DNA of 64,000 nucleotides, from contig NZ_MBLO01000257.1 in NCBI RefSeq assembly GCF_001854805.1, positions 1 to 64,000 on the forward strand, in the 5' to 3' direction. The position numbers were made by a program, and so were the translations under genes. Position 1 is the first letter of the stretch; each line of letters starts with the position of its first letter. This document shows, piece after piece, positions 28,067 to 35,938 of this stretch. This DNA comes from Pseudofrankia coriaricola (GTDB lineage: Bacteria > Actinomycetota > Actinomycetes > Frankiales > Frankiaceae). Below the pieces are notes generated by a model. The model did no database searches. It was not told the origin of the DNA and saw only the letters and a list, made by a program, of their open reading frames with translations.

Positions 28067-29020
28067 ATGGCCTCGCACCGGAGTGATCGCCAGATCAACC
28101 GGCGCTGGCCGCGTTCCCGCCGCGGAATGGTGGTCAGCGTGGCGGCCGTCGGTGCCGCCCTCGTCGTGGGCACCGCGGGCGCGTTCCAACTTGTCGGGCC
28201 GGACCACGAGCCGGCCGCCCAGCAGTCCACGGAGCAGCGTTCGCCCGCCGCGGCCGGTTTCGCGCTCGCCGCGCCGGGCGGGGGCGCCTTCGCCAGCGCG
28301 GCTTCGGGAGCCGGCACCTCCGGGGGTCTCGACAACGGCGGCGCGGGCGGCACCATGGTGTCTGGTGGGCCGGACGGCTCCGGAGAGGGGGGCGCGGCCA
28401 CGGGCATCGTCAGCGCCGCCCTCCCAGGTGTCGGCGAATGGGCCGCCTCGCGGCTGCCCGCCGAGACCCGGCAGGTCATCCTCGTCAGCGCCCCTGACCG
28501 GGTGTCGACCACCAACACGGTGACGCTGTGGGAGCGGGCCGACGAGACGTCGCCCTGGACGCGCCGGGGGCTCCCGCTCGCTGGCCGCAACGGCGCGAAC
28601 GGCTGGACCACCAGCCATCACGAGGGCGACCGCCGCTCGCCGATCGGTGTGTTCAGCCTGACGGCGGCCGGCGGCAAGCTGCCCGACCCGGGGACCGCGC
28701 TGCCCTACGAGTACCAGCCGAGCTTCTTCGCCGCCGGCAGCGGCGACCTCGACGACCCGCTGACCGCGGCGTTCAACTATGTCGTCGCGATCGACTACAA
28801 CCGGATCCCCGGCCGGCCTCCGTCCGACCCGGCCCGCCCGCTCGGCGAGCGGGCGGGGGGCGACATCTGGCTGCACGTCGACCACGAGGCCCCGACCAAG
28901 GGCTGCGTCAGCCTTCCGCAGGACGGACTGGAGTCGGTCCTTCGCTGGCTCCAGCCCGCCAGCCACCCCATGATCATCATGGGTGACGCCCCTTCCCTGG
29001 CCTCGCGGAACCTCACCTAG
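28067..29020 (+). CDS. L,D-transpeptidase-like (YkuD) cell-wall enzyme
   Basis: A 317-residue protein with one N-terminal membrane anchor (about residues 21-40, VVSVAAVGAALVVG) after a basic start, then a Gly/Ala-rich linker of about 70 residues. The C-terminal catalytic domain contains SPIGVFSLT, HVDHEAPTKGCVSLP with His270 and catalytic Cys280, as in L,D-transpeptidases that form 3-3 cross-links in peptidoglycan. The HG part of the classic SHGC motif is replaced by TKGC, as in a subgroup of actinobacterial relatives. It would act outside the membrane. It is a single gene diverging from the toxin operon. The ATG at 28067 follows GAGGGA. Confidence 0.82.
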   Translation: MASHRSDRQINRRWPRSRRGMVVSVAAVGAALVVGTAGAFQLVGPDHEPAAQQSTEQRSPAAAGFALAAPGGGAFASAASGAGTSGGLDNGGAGGTMVSGGPDGSGEGGAATGIVSAALPGVGEWAASRLPAETRQVILVSAPDRVSTTNTVTLWERADETSPWTRRGLPLAGRNGANGWTTSHHEGDRRSPIGVFSLTAAGGKLPDPGTALPYEYQPSFFAAGSGDLDDPLTAAFNYVVAIDYNRIPGRPPSDPARPLGERAGGDIWLHVDHEAPTKGCVSLPQDGLESVLRWLQPASHPMIIMGDAPSLASRNLT

Positions 29021-29065
29021 GGCGTCGCTGGCTCGAAGGTCGCTTGCGCGACCGCTCGCCGCGGC

Positions 29066-29115
29066 GCCCGGGGTTCCTGCCGGATCGGCGGAGCTTGCGG
29101 AGCCGATCTGGGAGG
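29066..29115 (-). repeat. Copy of the palindrome-containing repeat element
   Basis: The reverse strand here contains the same 23-mer found twice in the PKS gene (29068-29090), ACCTCCCAGATCG and GATCGGCTCCGC, in the same relative order. ATCGGC...GCCGAT arms (29083-29107 region) can form a hairpin. It follows the L,D-transpeptidase stop by 45 bases. Confidence 0.7.
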
Positions 29116-29221
29116 TCCGCGGGCGCCTAGGGCGCCCTCCCGGCCTGGTTTCGGGGTTGAGGTGTATGGCCGGGGCTGGTGTGGGGCGGGGTCGGGATGT
29201 GGCTGCGGTGGCGGTGCGCCA

Positions 29222-29463
29222 ATGCGCTGTCGCCTGCGGTGGCTGGGTTTTGTTGAGGCCGCGCGAGGACGAGGCGGGACCGACCTGCTCGCTTGGCAGC
29301 TACGTCCGGGAACGGGTCACTAGTTGGCGGAGAGCTTCACATGTGCGCTGTCGCCTGCGGTGGCTGGGTTGTGTTGACGCCTCATAGGGACGAGGCGCGC
29401 TCGACCGCCTCGCTTGACAGCTACCTCCGGGGACGGGATCACCAGTTCGCGGAGATCTTCACG
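29222..29463. repeat. 121-bp direct repeat covering the 3' end of the kinase gene
   Basis: Two units (29222-29342 and 29343-29463, period 121) share long blocks such as GCGCTGTCGCCTGCGGTGG. The right copy contains the last codons of the kinase (VKISANW). The left copy, outside the gene, still encodes a matching VKLSAN followed by a stop. The rest of 29021-29438 contains no supported gene. Confidence 0.8.
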
Positions 29464-31055
29464 CCGCAAGGCGGCTCGGCCAGGTAGACCATGCCTGGCT
29501 GGCCGGGGTCGAGCTGGACCGGGCCCGCGCCCTGGTGCGCCGTGACGAAGTCCAGCGTCCGGCCGTCGACCGCGCGCATCGTCAGCTCGCACTCCCCGCC
29601 CTCCTCCAGGTCGACGGGGTCGACCAGGATCGGTCCCTCGGCCTGGAAAGCGTCCGTGTCGCCGGAATATCCCTGCTGGGCGAACGGCAGCGCGACGCTG
29701 CCGGAACCCGCGGTGGCGGTCACGACGCACGAGTCGTTGCTGACGGTCCAGCGGAACTCGCCGGTGGCGGCGATCTGCATGGTCTTGCGTCCGTAGAGAT
29801 CGGTGAAACGCCCCGTCTGGCCACTGACGGTGTCGACCAGGTCGATGGTGCAGCCAGGGTCATCCCCTTCGACCTGGTCGTCGACAGTGAGCCGCCAGGG
29901 CGCGGTCGCGCTGAACTGGACGCCGTTGTCGGTGCCGCTACTCCCGCCGTCGTCGTCGCCATCCCCGCCGCCACTGGTCAGCAGGAGGCCGATGACGGTT
30001 CCCGCCGCCGCGAGCAGGACCACGGCCGTGGTCCCGAGAACGACGGCGAGCCGGCGGCGGCGCCGGGTCGCCGGCGCCGCCGGCGGCTGTCCGTCCGCTC
30101 CGCCGACGACGGTCGCGGACCACGGCCGCGTGGGCGGGACCGCGGCCGAGATGGGCACGGGAGTCGACGGTGGGGTGTCGCCGGGACCGCCCGCGAGGAC
30201 CCTCGTCGCCGGGACGCTCGCGTCCCCGGGTGCCGAGCCGACGAGGGCCGTGTACAGGTCCGCCGCCGTCGGCCGGTCCGACGCCTCGCGGGCCATCGCG
30301 TTCACCACGAGCCCGCGCAGCGCCGGCGCGATCAGCTCACGGTCGACGTTGGGCTCGCCCGACGAGACCCGATGCAGGATTACCTCGACCGGGCCGGTGC
30401 CGAACGGTGCCCTGCCGCTCGCGGCATAGCAGATCAGCGAGCCCCAGGCGAAGACGTCCGCGGCGCCCGTCGCCTCCTGGCCGGACACCTGCTCCGGCGA
30501 GTGCCAACCGGGAGTGCCTACGAAGTGCCCGTTCGTCGTCAGCGCGGCCGCGTCGGCCGCGGCCGCGATCCCGAAGTCGATGACCTTGGGCCCATGCGGC
30601 GTCCACAGCACGTTCGACGGCTTGAGGTCGCGGTGGACCATGCCGGTGGAGTGGATCGAGACCAGCGCCTCGGCCAGTCCGGATGCCAACAGGAGCTGGT
30701 CATCCGTGCTGAGCCGCCCGTCGGCGCGCACCTGGTCGGCGAGGCTCGGCGCGTCCACGAACTCCGTCGCGAGCCACGGGCGAACGGCGGCGAGATCGAA
30801 GTCGACGAGACGCGCCGTGCGCGCGCCGCTGACCCGGAAACAGGCCTGGACCTCACGCTGGAACCGGCGGCGGAACTCCGGGTCGTCGGCCAGGTCCTCA
30901 CGGACCAGCTTGACCGCGACGCGCCCGAAAGGACCCTCGGCGAGAAAGACGACGCCCATGCCGCCGGCGCCGAGCCGGCCCACCACACGATGACGGCCGA
31001 GTTCCTCCGGATCGCCCGGCCGTAGCTCCTGAACCCGAACACCGGTTTCGCTCAT
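29439..31055 (-). CDS. Membrane Ser/Thr protein kinase with extracytoplasmic C-terminal domain
   Basis: A 538-residue Hanks-type kinase. It shows the Gly loop LGAGGMGVVF, Lys49 (VAVKLV), catalytic HRDLKPSN with Asp143, Asp160 in the IDFG position and a GTPGWHSPEQ segment (kinase domain about 20-275). A Pro/Thr-rich juxtamembrane linker with RRRRR precedes one transmembrane helix (about 336-359). The outer part (380-538) starts with a Gly/Asp-rich linker and contains several Cys that could pair. It is not a PASTA domain, so the sensed signal is unknown. The ATG at 31055 is chosen because the upstream 47 codons precede the usual N-terminus. It is monocistronic. Confidence 0.92.
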   Translation of the reverse strand: MSETGVRVQELRPGDPEELGRHRVVGRLGAGGMGVVFLAEGPFGRVAVKLVREDLADDPEFRRRFQREVQACFRVSGARTARLVDFDLAAVRPWLATEFVDAPSLADQVRADGRLSTDDQLLLASGLAEALVSIHSTGMVHRDLKPSNVLWTPHGPKVIDFGIAAAADAAALTTNGHFVGTPGWHSPEQVSGQEATGAADVFAWGSLICYAASGRAPFGTGPVEVILHRVSSGEPNVDRELIAPALRGLVVNAMAREASDRPTAADLYTALVGSAPGDASVPATRVLAGGPGDTPPSTPVPISAAVPPTRPWSATVVGGADGQPPAAPATRRRRRLAVVLGTTAVVLLAAAGTVIGLLLTSGGGDGDDDGGSSGTDNGVQFSATAPWRLTVDDQVEGDDPGCTIDLVDTVSGQTGRFTDLYGRKTMQIAATGEFRWTVSNDSCVVTATAGSGSVALPFAQQGYSGDTDAFQAEGPILVDPVDLEEGGECELTMRAVDGRTLDFVTAHQGAGPVQLDPGQPGMVYLAEPPCGVKISANW

Positions 31056-31465
31056 CGTCGACGGTGCCCCCACCTGTCCGTTCCGCGAGGTAGCGCGCGG
31101 AATGACACCGCGCACGGCTGAATATGCCACTCGCCGGACAGACGCGTGCTTCCGGTCGGGCATCTGACCAGAAGGACGCCTGCGGAATCCCATCATCCGA
31201 TGGGGCCGAGCTGAAGCGCCCTCGGACTTCCATCGGCATGGTGACGCTGTTTGTGCGGGGTCGACGTCGTTCTGGCGAGCGATGCGCGCAACCGGGCCAC
31301 AGAAGGTGACTGCGCATCATCGCAGTGCAAACTCAACGACGTCCCCGACCCGGACCAAGTGGGACCACCGGCATACGCCCCAAGCCCGGAACCACATCGC
31401 CGGGCGCGGAGCGTCTGGCAGGCGCCGCCCGGTCGCGGGCGCGGAGCGTCTGCGACGGGAGCGCC
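31056..31465. other. Intergenic region without a supported gene
   Basis: Between the kinase start and the dhaL stop. It must contain the kinase promoter. It holds a 16-bp direct repeat, GGGCGCGGAGCGTCTG, at 31402-31417 and 31437-31452, next to the dhaL end. Short frames lack recognisable features. Confidence 0.45.
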
Positions 31466-32314
31466 TCAGGCGAGGGCGGAGGCGAAGAAGAGAGCGACGG
31501 TCAGGGCGCCGGGGTCGAGGACGCCGCGGGCGACGTCGCCGACGTAGGCGGCACGGCCGCGGCGGGCGCGCATGGACTCGGTGGCGAGCGCGCCGGCGCG
31601 CGCGGCGTCGGCAGCCAGCGCGATGCCTCCCGCCACGTTCAGGCCATCGGCGACGGCCGCGGCGAGCGCGTCGGCCGCGGGGGCCATGGCGTCGACCATG
31701 GTCTTGTCGCCGGGACGGGCCTTGCCGAGGCGTTGGACGGTCGCCGTGCCGGCGTCGACACCCTTCGCCAGCGCGGCCAGCGTCATCACCGGTGCGTCGC
31801 TGGCCTGGCCGATGCCGCGGAACCACAGGCCGAACAGCGGGCCACTGGTGCCGCCGGTGTTGAGGAAGCCGTGCGCGACGCCGAGGAACAGCTCGCCGGG
31901 GGTCGTCGGCGGCACCTCGTCGAGGCGCCGTTCGACCCGGCGCAGCGCCCGGCGGATGTTCGCGCCGAAGTCCCCGTCGCCGGCCCGGCGGTCCAGTTCG
32001 CCGAGCTCGGTGGCCTCCGCCTCCAACCGTCGCTGGAAGGACGCGATCCACGCGTATGCCCCATCGAGGTCGAGCCCCAAACCTCCCAGGTTACTGACCT
32101 GCCGGCAGACCTCCCGGGCAGGGACCCTGTCGCCGATCTGGTGGGATCCCTGGTCGGCCGGGTGGCCCAGCCCTCGCTCTGCCTCCTCCCGCCAGGCCTG
32201 GTCGGGCCCGGCGGGTTCCGCGTGGACGCGTTCGGGCGCGTCGTCCGCCGGCCGGGCACCGTCCTGGCCGGGGACCCACTCGCCCGCGCCCTCACCGATC
32301 GCCGTACCGGCCAT
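31466..32314 (-). CDS. dhaL: Dihydroxyacetone kinase subunit DhaL
   Basis: The C-terminal about 195 residues are a DhaL (DAK phosphatase) domain: DRRAGDGDFGANI with the Asp residues that bind the two Mg ions at ADP, NTGGTSGPLFG, GDKTMVDAMAPA and a final GRAAYVGDVARGVLDPGA. It transfers phosphate to dihydroxyacetone bound on DhaK. Dedicated DhaL proteins are about 210 residues; this frame has about 85 extra N-terminal residues of low complexity that include the repeat element at 32105-32140. ATG 32314 has AGGCAGG upstream. A start nearer the domain is possible, but no good codon and ribosome-binding site pair is seen there. It follows dhaK by 64 bases. Confidence 0.88.
   Translation of the reverse strand: MAGTAIGEGAGEWVPGQDGARPADDAPERVHAEPAGPDQAWREEAERGLGHPADQGSHQIGDRVPAREVCRQVSNLGGLGLDLDGAYAWIASFQRRLEAEATELGELDRRAGDGDFGANIRRALRRVERRLDEVPPTTPGELFLGVAHGFLNTGGTSGPLFGLWFRGIGQASDAPVMTLAALAKGVDAGTATVQRLGKARPGDKTMVDAMAPAADALAAAVADGLNVAGGIALAADAARAGALATESMRARRGRAAYVGDVARGVLDPGALTVALFFASALA
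32105..32140 (+). repeat. Partial copy of the palindrome-containing repeat element, near the start of dhaL
   Basis: It contains GCAGACCTCCC (32105-32115 region) and a 21-base exact match (32118-32138) to the element in the PKS gene at 5773-5793, in the same order. It falls inside the unconserved N-terminal extension of the dhaL frame. Confidence 0.6.
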
Positions 32315-32378
32315 GTCGACCTGCCTCACCTGAGTCGAGGACCCGCCGGCCCGGCGGGTTTCAGTCGCGCCATGCGGG

Positions 32379-33425
32379 CTACCAGCTCAGCGCGATCGTG
32401 CGGACGGGAGCGTCCCAGAGGGCGAGCAGCTCGTCGTCGGCCCTGGTCAGGGTCACCGAGCAGCCGGCCATGTCCAGCGACGTCACATACGGGCCGACCA
32501 GCGCCCGCTCGACCGTGACGCCGGCGGCGTCGAGGATCTTCGCCACCCGGCGGTGGATGACGGCGAGCTCCAGCCCGGTCGTCGCGCCCAGGCCGTTGGT
32601 GATCGCGATGACCCGGTCACCCCGGCCGATCGCCAGGTCGGCGACCAGCGGGCGGACCAGCTGGTCGGCGAGGTCGTCGGCGGGCGCGAACGCGCGCCGG
32701 CCGACGCCGCGCTCTCCGTGGATGCCGACGCCGAACTCCACCTCGTCGGCGGGCAGGCCGAACGACGGCCGGTTGGAGCCGGGATGCGCGCCGGCGGCGA
32801 GCGCCACGGCCATGGACCGCGACGTGGCCGCGACCCGCCGGCCGATCGCGATGATCCGCTCCAGGTCGGCGCCGGCCGCCGCGGCGGCGCCGACGACCTT
32901 CTCGACCACGACGGCGGCGGCCGTGCCGCGCCGGCCGGGACCGTCGCCCGTCATCGACGCGGTCGCCAGGTCGTCGTCGACGAGGATCTGGCTGACGGTG
33001 ATTCCGTCGTCGGTGGCGAACTCGGCCGCGATCTCGAAGTTCAGCACGTCACCGGTGTAGTTCTTGACGACGTGCACCACTCCCGCGCCGCCGGACACGG
33101 CCTGGGTGGCGGCCAGGATCTGGCCGGCGGTGGGGCTCGCGAACACCGCGCCGGGGACCGCGGCGTCGAGCATGCCCTCGCCGACCATGCCGACGTGCAA
33201 CGGCTCGTGGCCGGAGCCGCCGCCGGAGATGACCGCGACCCGCCCGGGCGGCGCCGGCTCGGCGCGAGCGACGAAGCTGGGATCCCGATTCCAGCGGATC
33301 AGCCGTGGGTAGGCGGCCTCCAGCCCCTCCAGCGCCTCCTCGACGACGTCGTCCGGATGGTTGACGAACTGCCGGCGCGGTGTGCTGACGATGATCTGGT
33401 CCGGTATCGCGTCCTGAGCGGTCAT
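32379..33425 (-). CDS. dhaK: Dihydroxyacetone kinase subunit DhaK
   Basis: A 348-residue DhaK. It has SGGGSGHEPLHVGMVG, FASPTAGQI, VKNYTGDVLNFE and the substrate-binding His236 in VGIHGERG, which forms a hemiaminal with dihydroxyacetone. With DhaL it phosphorylates dihydroxyacetone to DHAP, feeding glycolysis. The ATG at 33425 is chosen; a GTG four codons earlier is possible. dhaK-dhaL form one transcript. No dhaM (PTS phosphodonor) follows, so the phosphate source is encoded elsewhere or differs. It fits the glycerol theme with glpD 8 kb away. Confidence 0.95.
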   Translation of the reverse strand: MTAQDAIPDQIIVSTPRRQFVNHPDDVVEEALEGLEAAYPRLIRWNRDPSFVARAEPAPPGRVAVISGGGSGHEPLHVGMVGEGMLDAAVPGAVFASPTAGQILAATQAVSGGAGVVHVVKNYTGDVLNFEIAAEFATDDGITVSQILVDDDLATASMTGDGPGRRGTAAAVVVEKVVGAAAAAGADLERIIAIGRRVAATSRSMAVALAAGAHPGSNRPSFGLPADEVEFGVGIHGERGVGRRAFAPADDLADQLVRPLVADLAIGRGDRVIAITNGLGATTGLELAVIHRRVAKILDAAGVTVERALVGPYVTSLDMAGCSVTLTRADDELLALWDAPVRTIALSW

Positions 33426-34139
33426 CGTCGACGACACTCCGTCTCACCTAACTCGGGGTCTCACGCAACTCGGGCAACTCGGGCACTGTCCTGGGTCGAC
33501 GCCCGCGGCGAGGCACCCGCCGCGACGCGGGAGGGCTCTCCCGGGGTCTACACCCGTGCCCGCCACGGGATCAAGAACCGCCCCGGCCAGTCGTCGGCGC
33601 CGCCCGAACCGCCACCGCCACCGCCGTGGGTGCCGCCGCCATGCGCGACGCGTCGGACGCTCACCCAGGTGAAGTTCCCGCCGGTCAGGGCGCTGGCGAA
33701 CCGTGACGCGGTGGGCGGCCAATCCAGTCCATTACGAGCTCCCCAGACGTTCGGGACAAGTGGAGCGCCATCATCCCGATTGCGCGGTGTGGACGCGTGA
33801 GCCCCTGGTTCAGGCCCGCTGCCCGAGCCCGCGCCCGGTCGTCTGGGCGGAGGCGAGTGGCGAACCGGTTACGTCGATGGGTCCACTGGCCTAGCCGACC
33901 GATGGAGCGGCGGCGGACGGAGTATGAAGAGATCCGAGGCGATCACACCTGGCCGGCCCTGTCCTCCTTGCCGAGGCGAAACCGGTGGCCCCACGCCGCC
34001 CCCGCGCCGCGCGGGTCGTGGCGGAGGCAGGCACGGGTGGTGGCGATAGTGAGGGTAGGGCCGGCCGAGCCGGTGGTAGGTCGGTAGGCGACAGGGGCGG
34101 CGGACGCGGCGCCCGTCACGGGACGAGCGGAGACGCGAC
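33426..34139. other. 714-bp intergenic region without a supported gene
   Basis: It separates divergent dhaK and gnd and should hold both promoters. Several short frames are Pro/Arg-rich and look like shadow coding. I see no domain, RNA motif or repeat here. Confidence 0.5.
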
Positions 34140-35159
34140 ATGCAGCTGGGGATGATCGGCCTGGGCCGGATGGGCGCCAACCTGGTGCGCCGGCTCACGC
34201 GAGGCGGCCACGAGTGCGTCGTCTACGACGTCAACGCGGACGCCGTCGCCGCGCTCGCGGCCGAGGGGGCGACGGGGACAAACTCGCTGGAGGAGTTCGC
34301 CGCGGCGCTGACCACCCCGCGCGCGGCCTGGGTGATGGTCCCGGCCGGGCTGACCGGCGACACCGTCTTCAAGCTCGCCGACCTGTTCGAGCCGGGCGAC
34401 ACCATCATCGACGGCGGCAACTCGTACTACCGCGACGACATCGAGCGGGCCAAGGAGCTGGCCCCCAAGGGCATCCACTACGTCGACGTCGGCACCTCGG
34501 GTGGCGTCTTCGGCCTGGAGCGCGGCTTCTGCCTGATGATCGGCGGCGAGCCGGACGTGGTGAAGCGGCTGGAGCCGCTGTTCGCCACCATCGCCCCGGG
34601 CGTCGACGCGGCACCGCGCACCCCTGGCCGCTCGGGCGCGCCCAGCCAGGCCGAGCAGGGCTACCTGCACTGCGGCCCGGTCGGCGGGGGCCACTTCGTC
34701 AAGATGATCCACAACGGCATCGAGTACGGCATGATGGCCGCCTTCGCCGAGGGCCTCGGCGTGCTGAACAAGGCCGGCATCGGCAGGACGTCGGCCGCTG
34801 GCCACGACGCGGAGACCACGCCGCTCACGCATCCCGAGTACTACCAGTACGACTTCGACATCCCGGAGGTCACCGAGGTGTGGCGGCGCGGCAGCGTCGT
34901 CGCCTCCTGGCTGCTGGACCTCACGGCCGTCGCCCTCACCGAGGACCCGGAGCTGGCCACCTTCGGCGGCCGGGTGTCGGACTCCGGTGAAGGGCGCTGG
35001 ACGGTGCTCGCCGCCGTCGAGGAGGGCGTCCCGGCGCACGTGCTCACCGCGTCCCTCTTCGAGCGCTTCAGCTCCCGCGGCGAGTCCCTCTACGGCGACA
35101 AGATCCTGTCCGCGATGCGCAAGCAGTTCGGCGGCCACCACGAGAAGCCCGCCAGCTAG
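34140..35159 (+). CDS. gnd: 6-phosphogluconate dehydrogenase, short decarboxylating type
   Basis: A 339-residue enzyme of the short class (about 300-340 residues, against about 470 for the long class). The N-terminal Rossmann motif is MIGLGRMGANL, followed by IIDGGNSYYRDD, DVGTSGGVFGLERG, and the catalytic region GGGHFVKMIHNGIEYG with Lys and Asn. It oxidises 6-phosphogluconate to ribulose 5-phosphate, releasing CO2, in the pentose phosphate pathway. The position-33 region reads VYDVN, so an NAD-preferring enzyme is possible, as in GntZ-type relatives. The ATG is preceded by GGAG 7 bases upstream. It is a single gene. Confidence 0.93.
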   Translation: MQLGMIGLGRMGANLVRRLTRGGHECVVYDVNADAVAALAAEGATGTNSLEEFAAALTTPRAAWVMVPAGLTGDTVFKLADLFEPGDTIIDGGNSYYRDDIERAKELAPKGIHYVDVGTSGGVFGLERGFCLMIGGEPDVVKRLEPLFATIAPGVDAAPRTPGRSGAPSQAEQGYLHCGPVGGGHFVKMIHNGIEYGMMAAFAEGLGVLNKAGIGRTSAAGHDAETTPLTHPEYYQYDFDIPEVTEVWRRGSVVASWLLDLTAVALTEDPELATFGGRVSDSGEGRWTVLAAVEEGVPAHVLTASLFERFSSRGESLYGDKILSAMRKQFGGHHEKPAS

Positions 35160-35341
35160 CCCTACCAGACCTGGCCACGACCACCGGCCACGACCCACCG
35201 GCGTCGCCGCCGCTCGCCGCCGGATCGGCCACTGGCGCGCCGCGCCCGGGCTCGGCGGGCCGCGGCGTCACGGCCCTGGTCGGCGGCGGCATGTTGGCCG
35301 TCCGCGGCCTCGTCTGATCACGAGGCCCCGAACGGTCGACA

Positions 35342-35788
35342 TCATGGCTGGGAGGTCAGCTGGTCCAAAAGACGGTCGAGGAAGGGGAGCTGGCCGCGGA
35401 CGAGCTTGACGCCGGCGGTCGGGAGGTCGAACCACGCGACCCGGTCCACCTCGGGGAATGCCTGGATACGGCCGGAGCCGCGGGGCCATTCCAGCTCGAA
35501 GGTGTTGCTCACCGCCGTGGCCGGGTCGAAGTCGCCGCGCAGCGCGAAGGCGGTGACGACCTTGCCGCCGGACTGGCGCACGTCACCGAGCCCGATCCAC
35601 GGGCCGTCGGGCGGCGCCGATCCCAGCTCCTCGGCGAACTCGCGCGCGGCGGCGGTCCGTGGGTCCTCGTCCGGCTCGTACTCGCCCTTCGGGATGGACC
35701 AGGCGCCTTCGTCCTTGCGCGCCCAGAACGGCCCGCCCATGTGGGCGATGAGCACCTCGAGCCGGTCCGCCGCGTTCCGGTACAGCAA
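35342..35788 (-). CDS. NUDIX hydrolase
   Basis: A small NUDIX protein. The box G-x5-E-x7-REUxEExGU is seen as GEYEPDEDPRTAAAREFAEELG, here quoted in pieces: GEYEPDE, then REFAEELG. The family hydrolyses nucleoside diphosphates linked to another moiety, so it may be a housecleaning enzyme. The frame continues upstream through codons for KRHSAGLLLYR, which match the usual N-terminus of this subgroup, yet no ATG, GTG or TTG precedes them. An ATT at 35821 with GGGAGG 5 bases before it is the only well-placed candidate. The TTG at 35788 is listed as the conservative start. The C-terminus (LPFLDRLLDQL) is typical. Confidence 0.85.
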   Translation of the reverse strand: MLYRNAADRLEVLIAHMGGPFWARKDEGAWSIPKGEYEPDEDPRTAAAREFAEELGSAPPDGPWIGLGDVRQSGGKVVTAFALRGDFDPATAVSNTFELEWPRGSGRIQAFPEVDRVAWFDLPTAGVKLVRGQLPFLDRLLDQLTSQP

Positions 35789-35938
35789 CAGGCCCGCGCT
35801 GTGCCGTTTCTGCGCAGGAATCGGATCCCTCCCTGTCCACCGGTGACCGTCCGTACCGCGAGGGTATGACGTCTGGCCGCGTCGCCTCGCCTCGCGGCCA
35901 GGGGCTCGCGGCGAGGAGATCAGGAAGCGAGGTGACGC

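Noticed and set aside
33426-34139. Small genes between dhaK and gnd
   Set aside because: Frames of 60-110 codons have no ribosome-binding site, domain or plausible composition.
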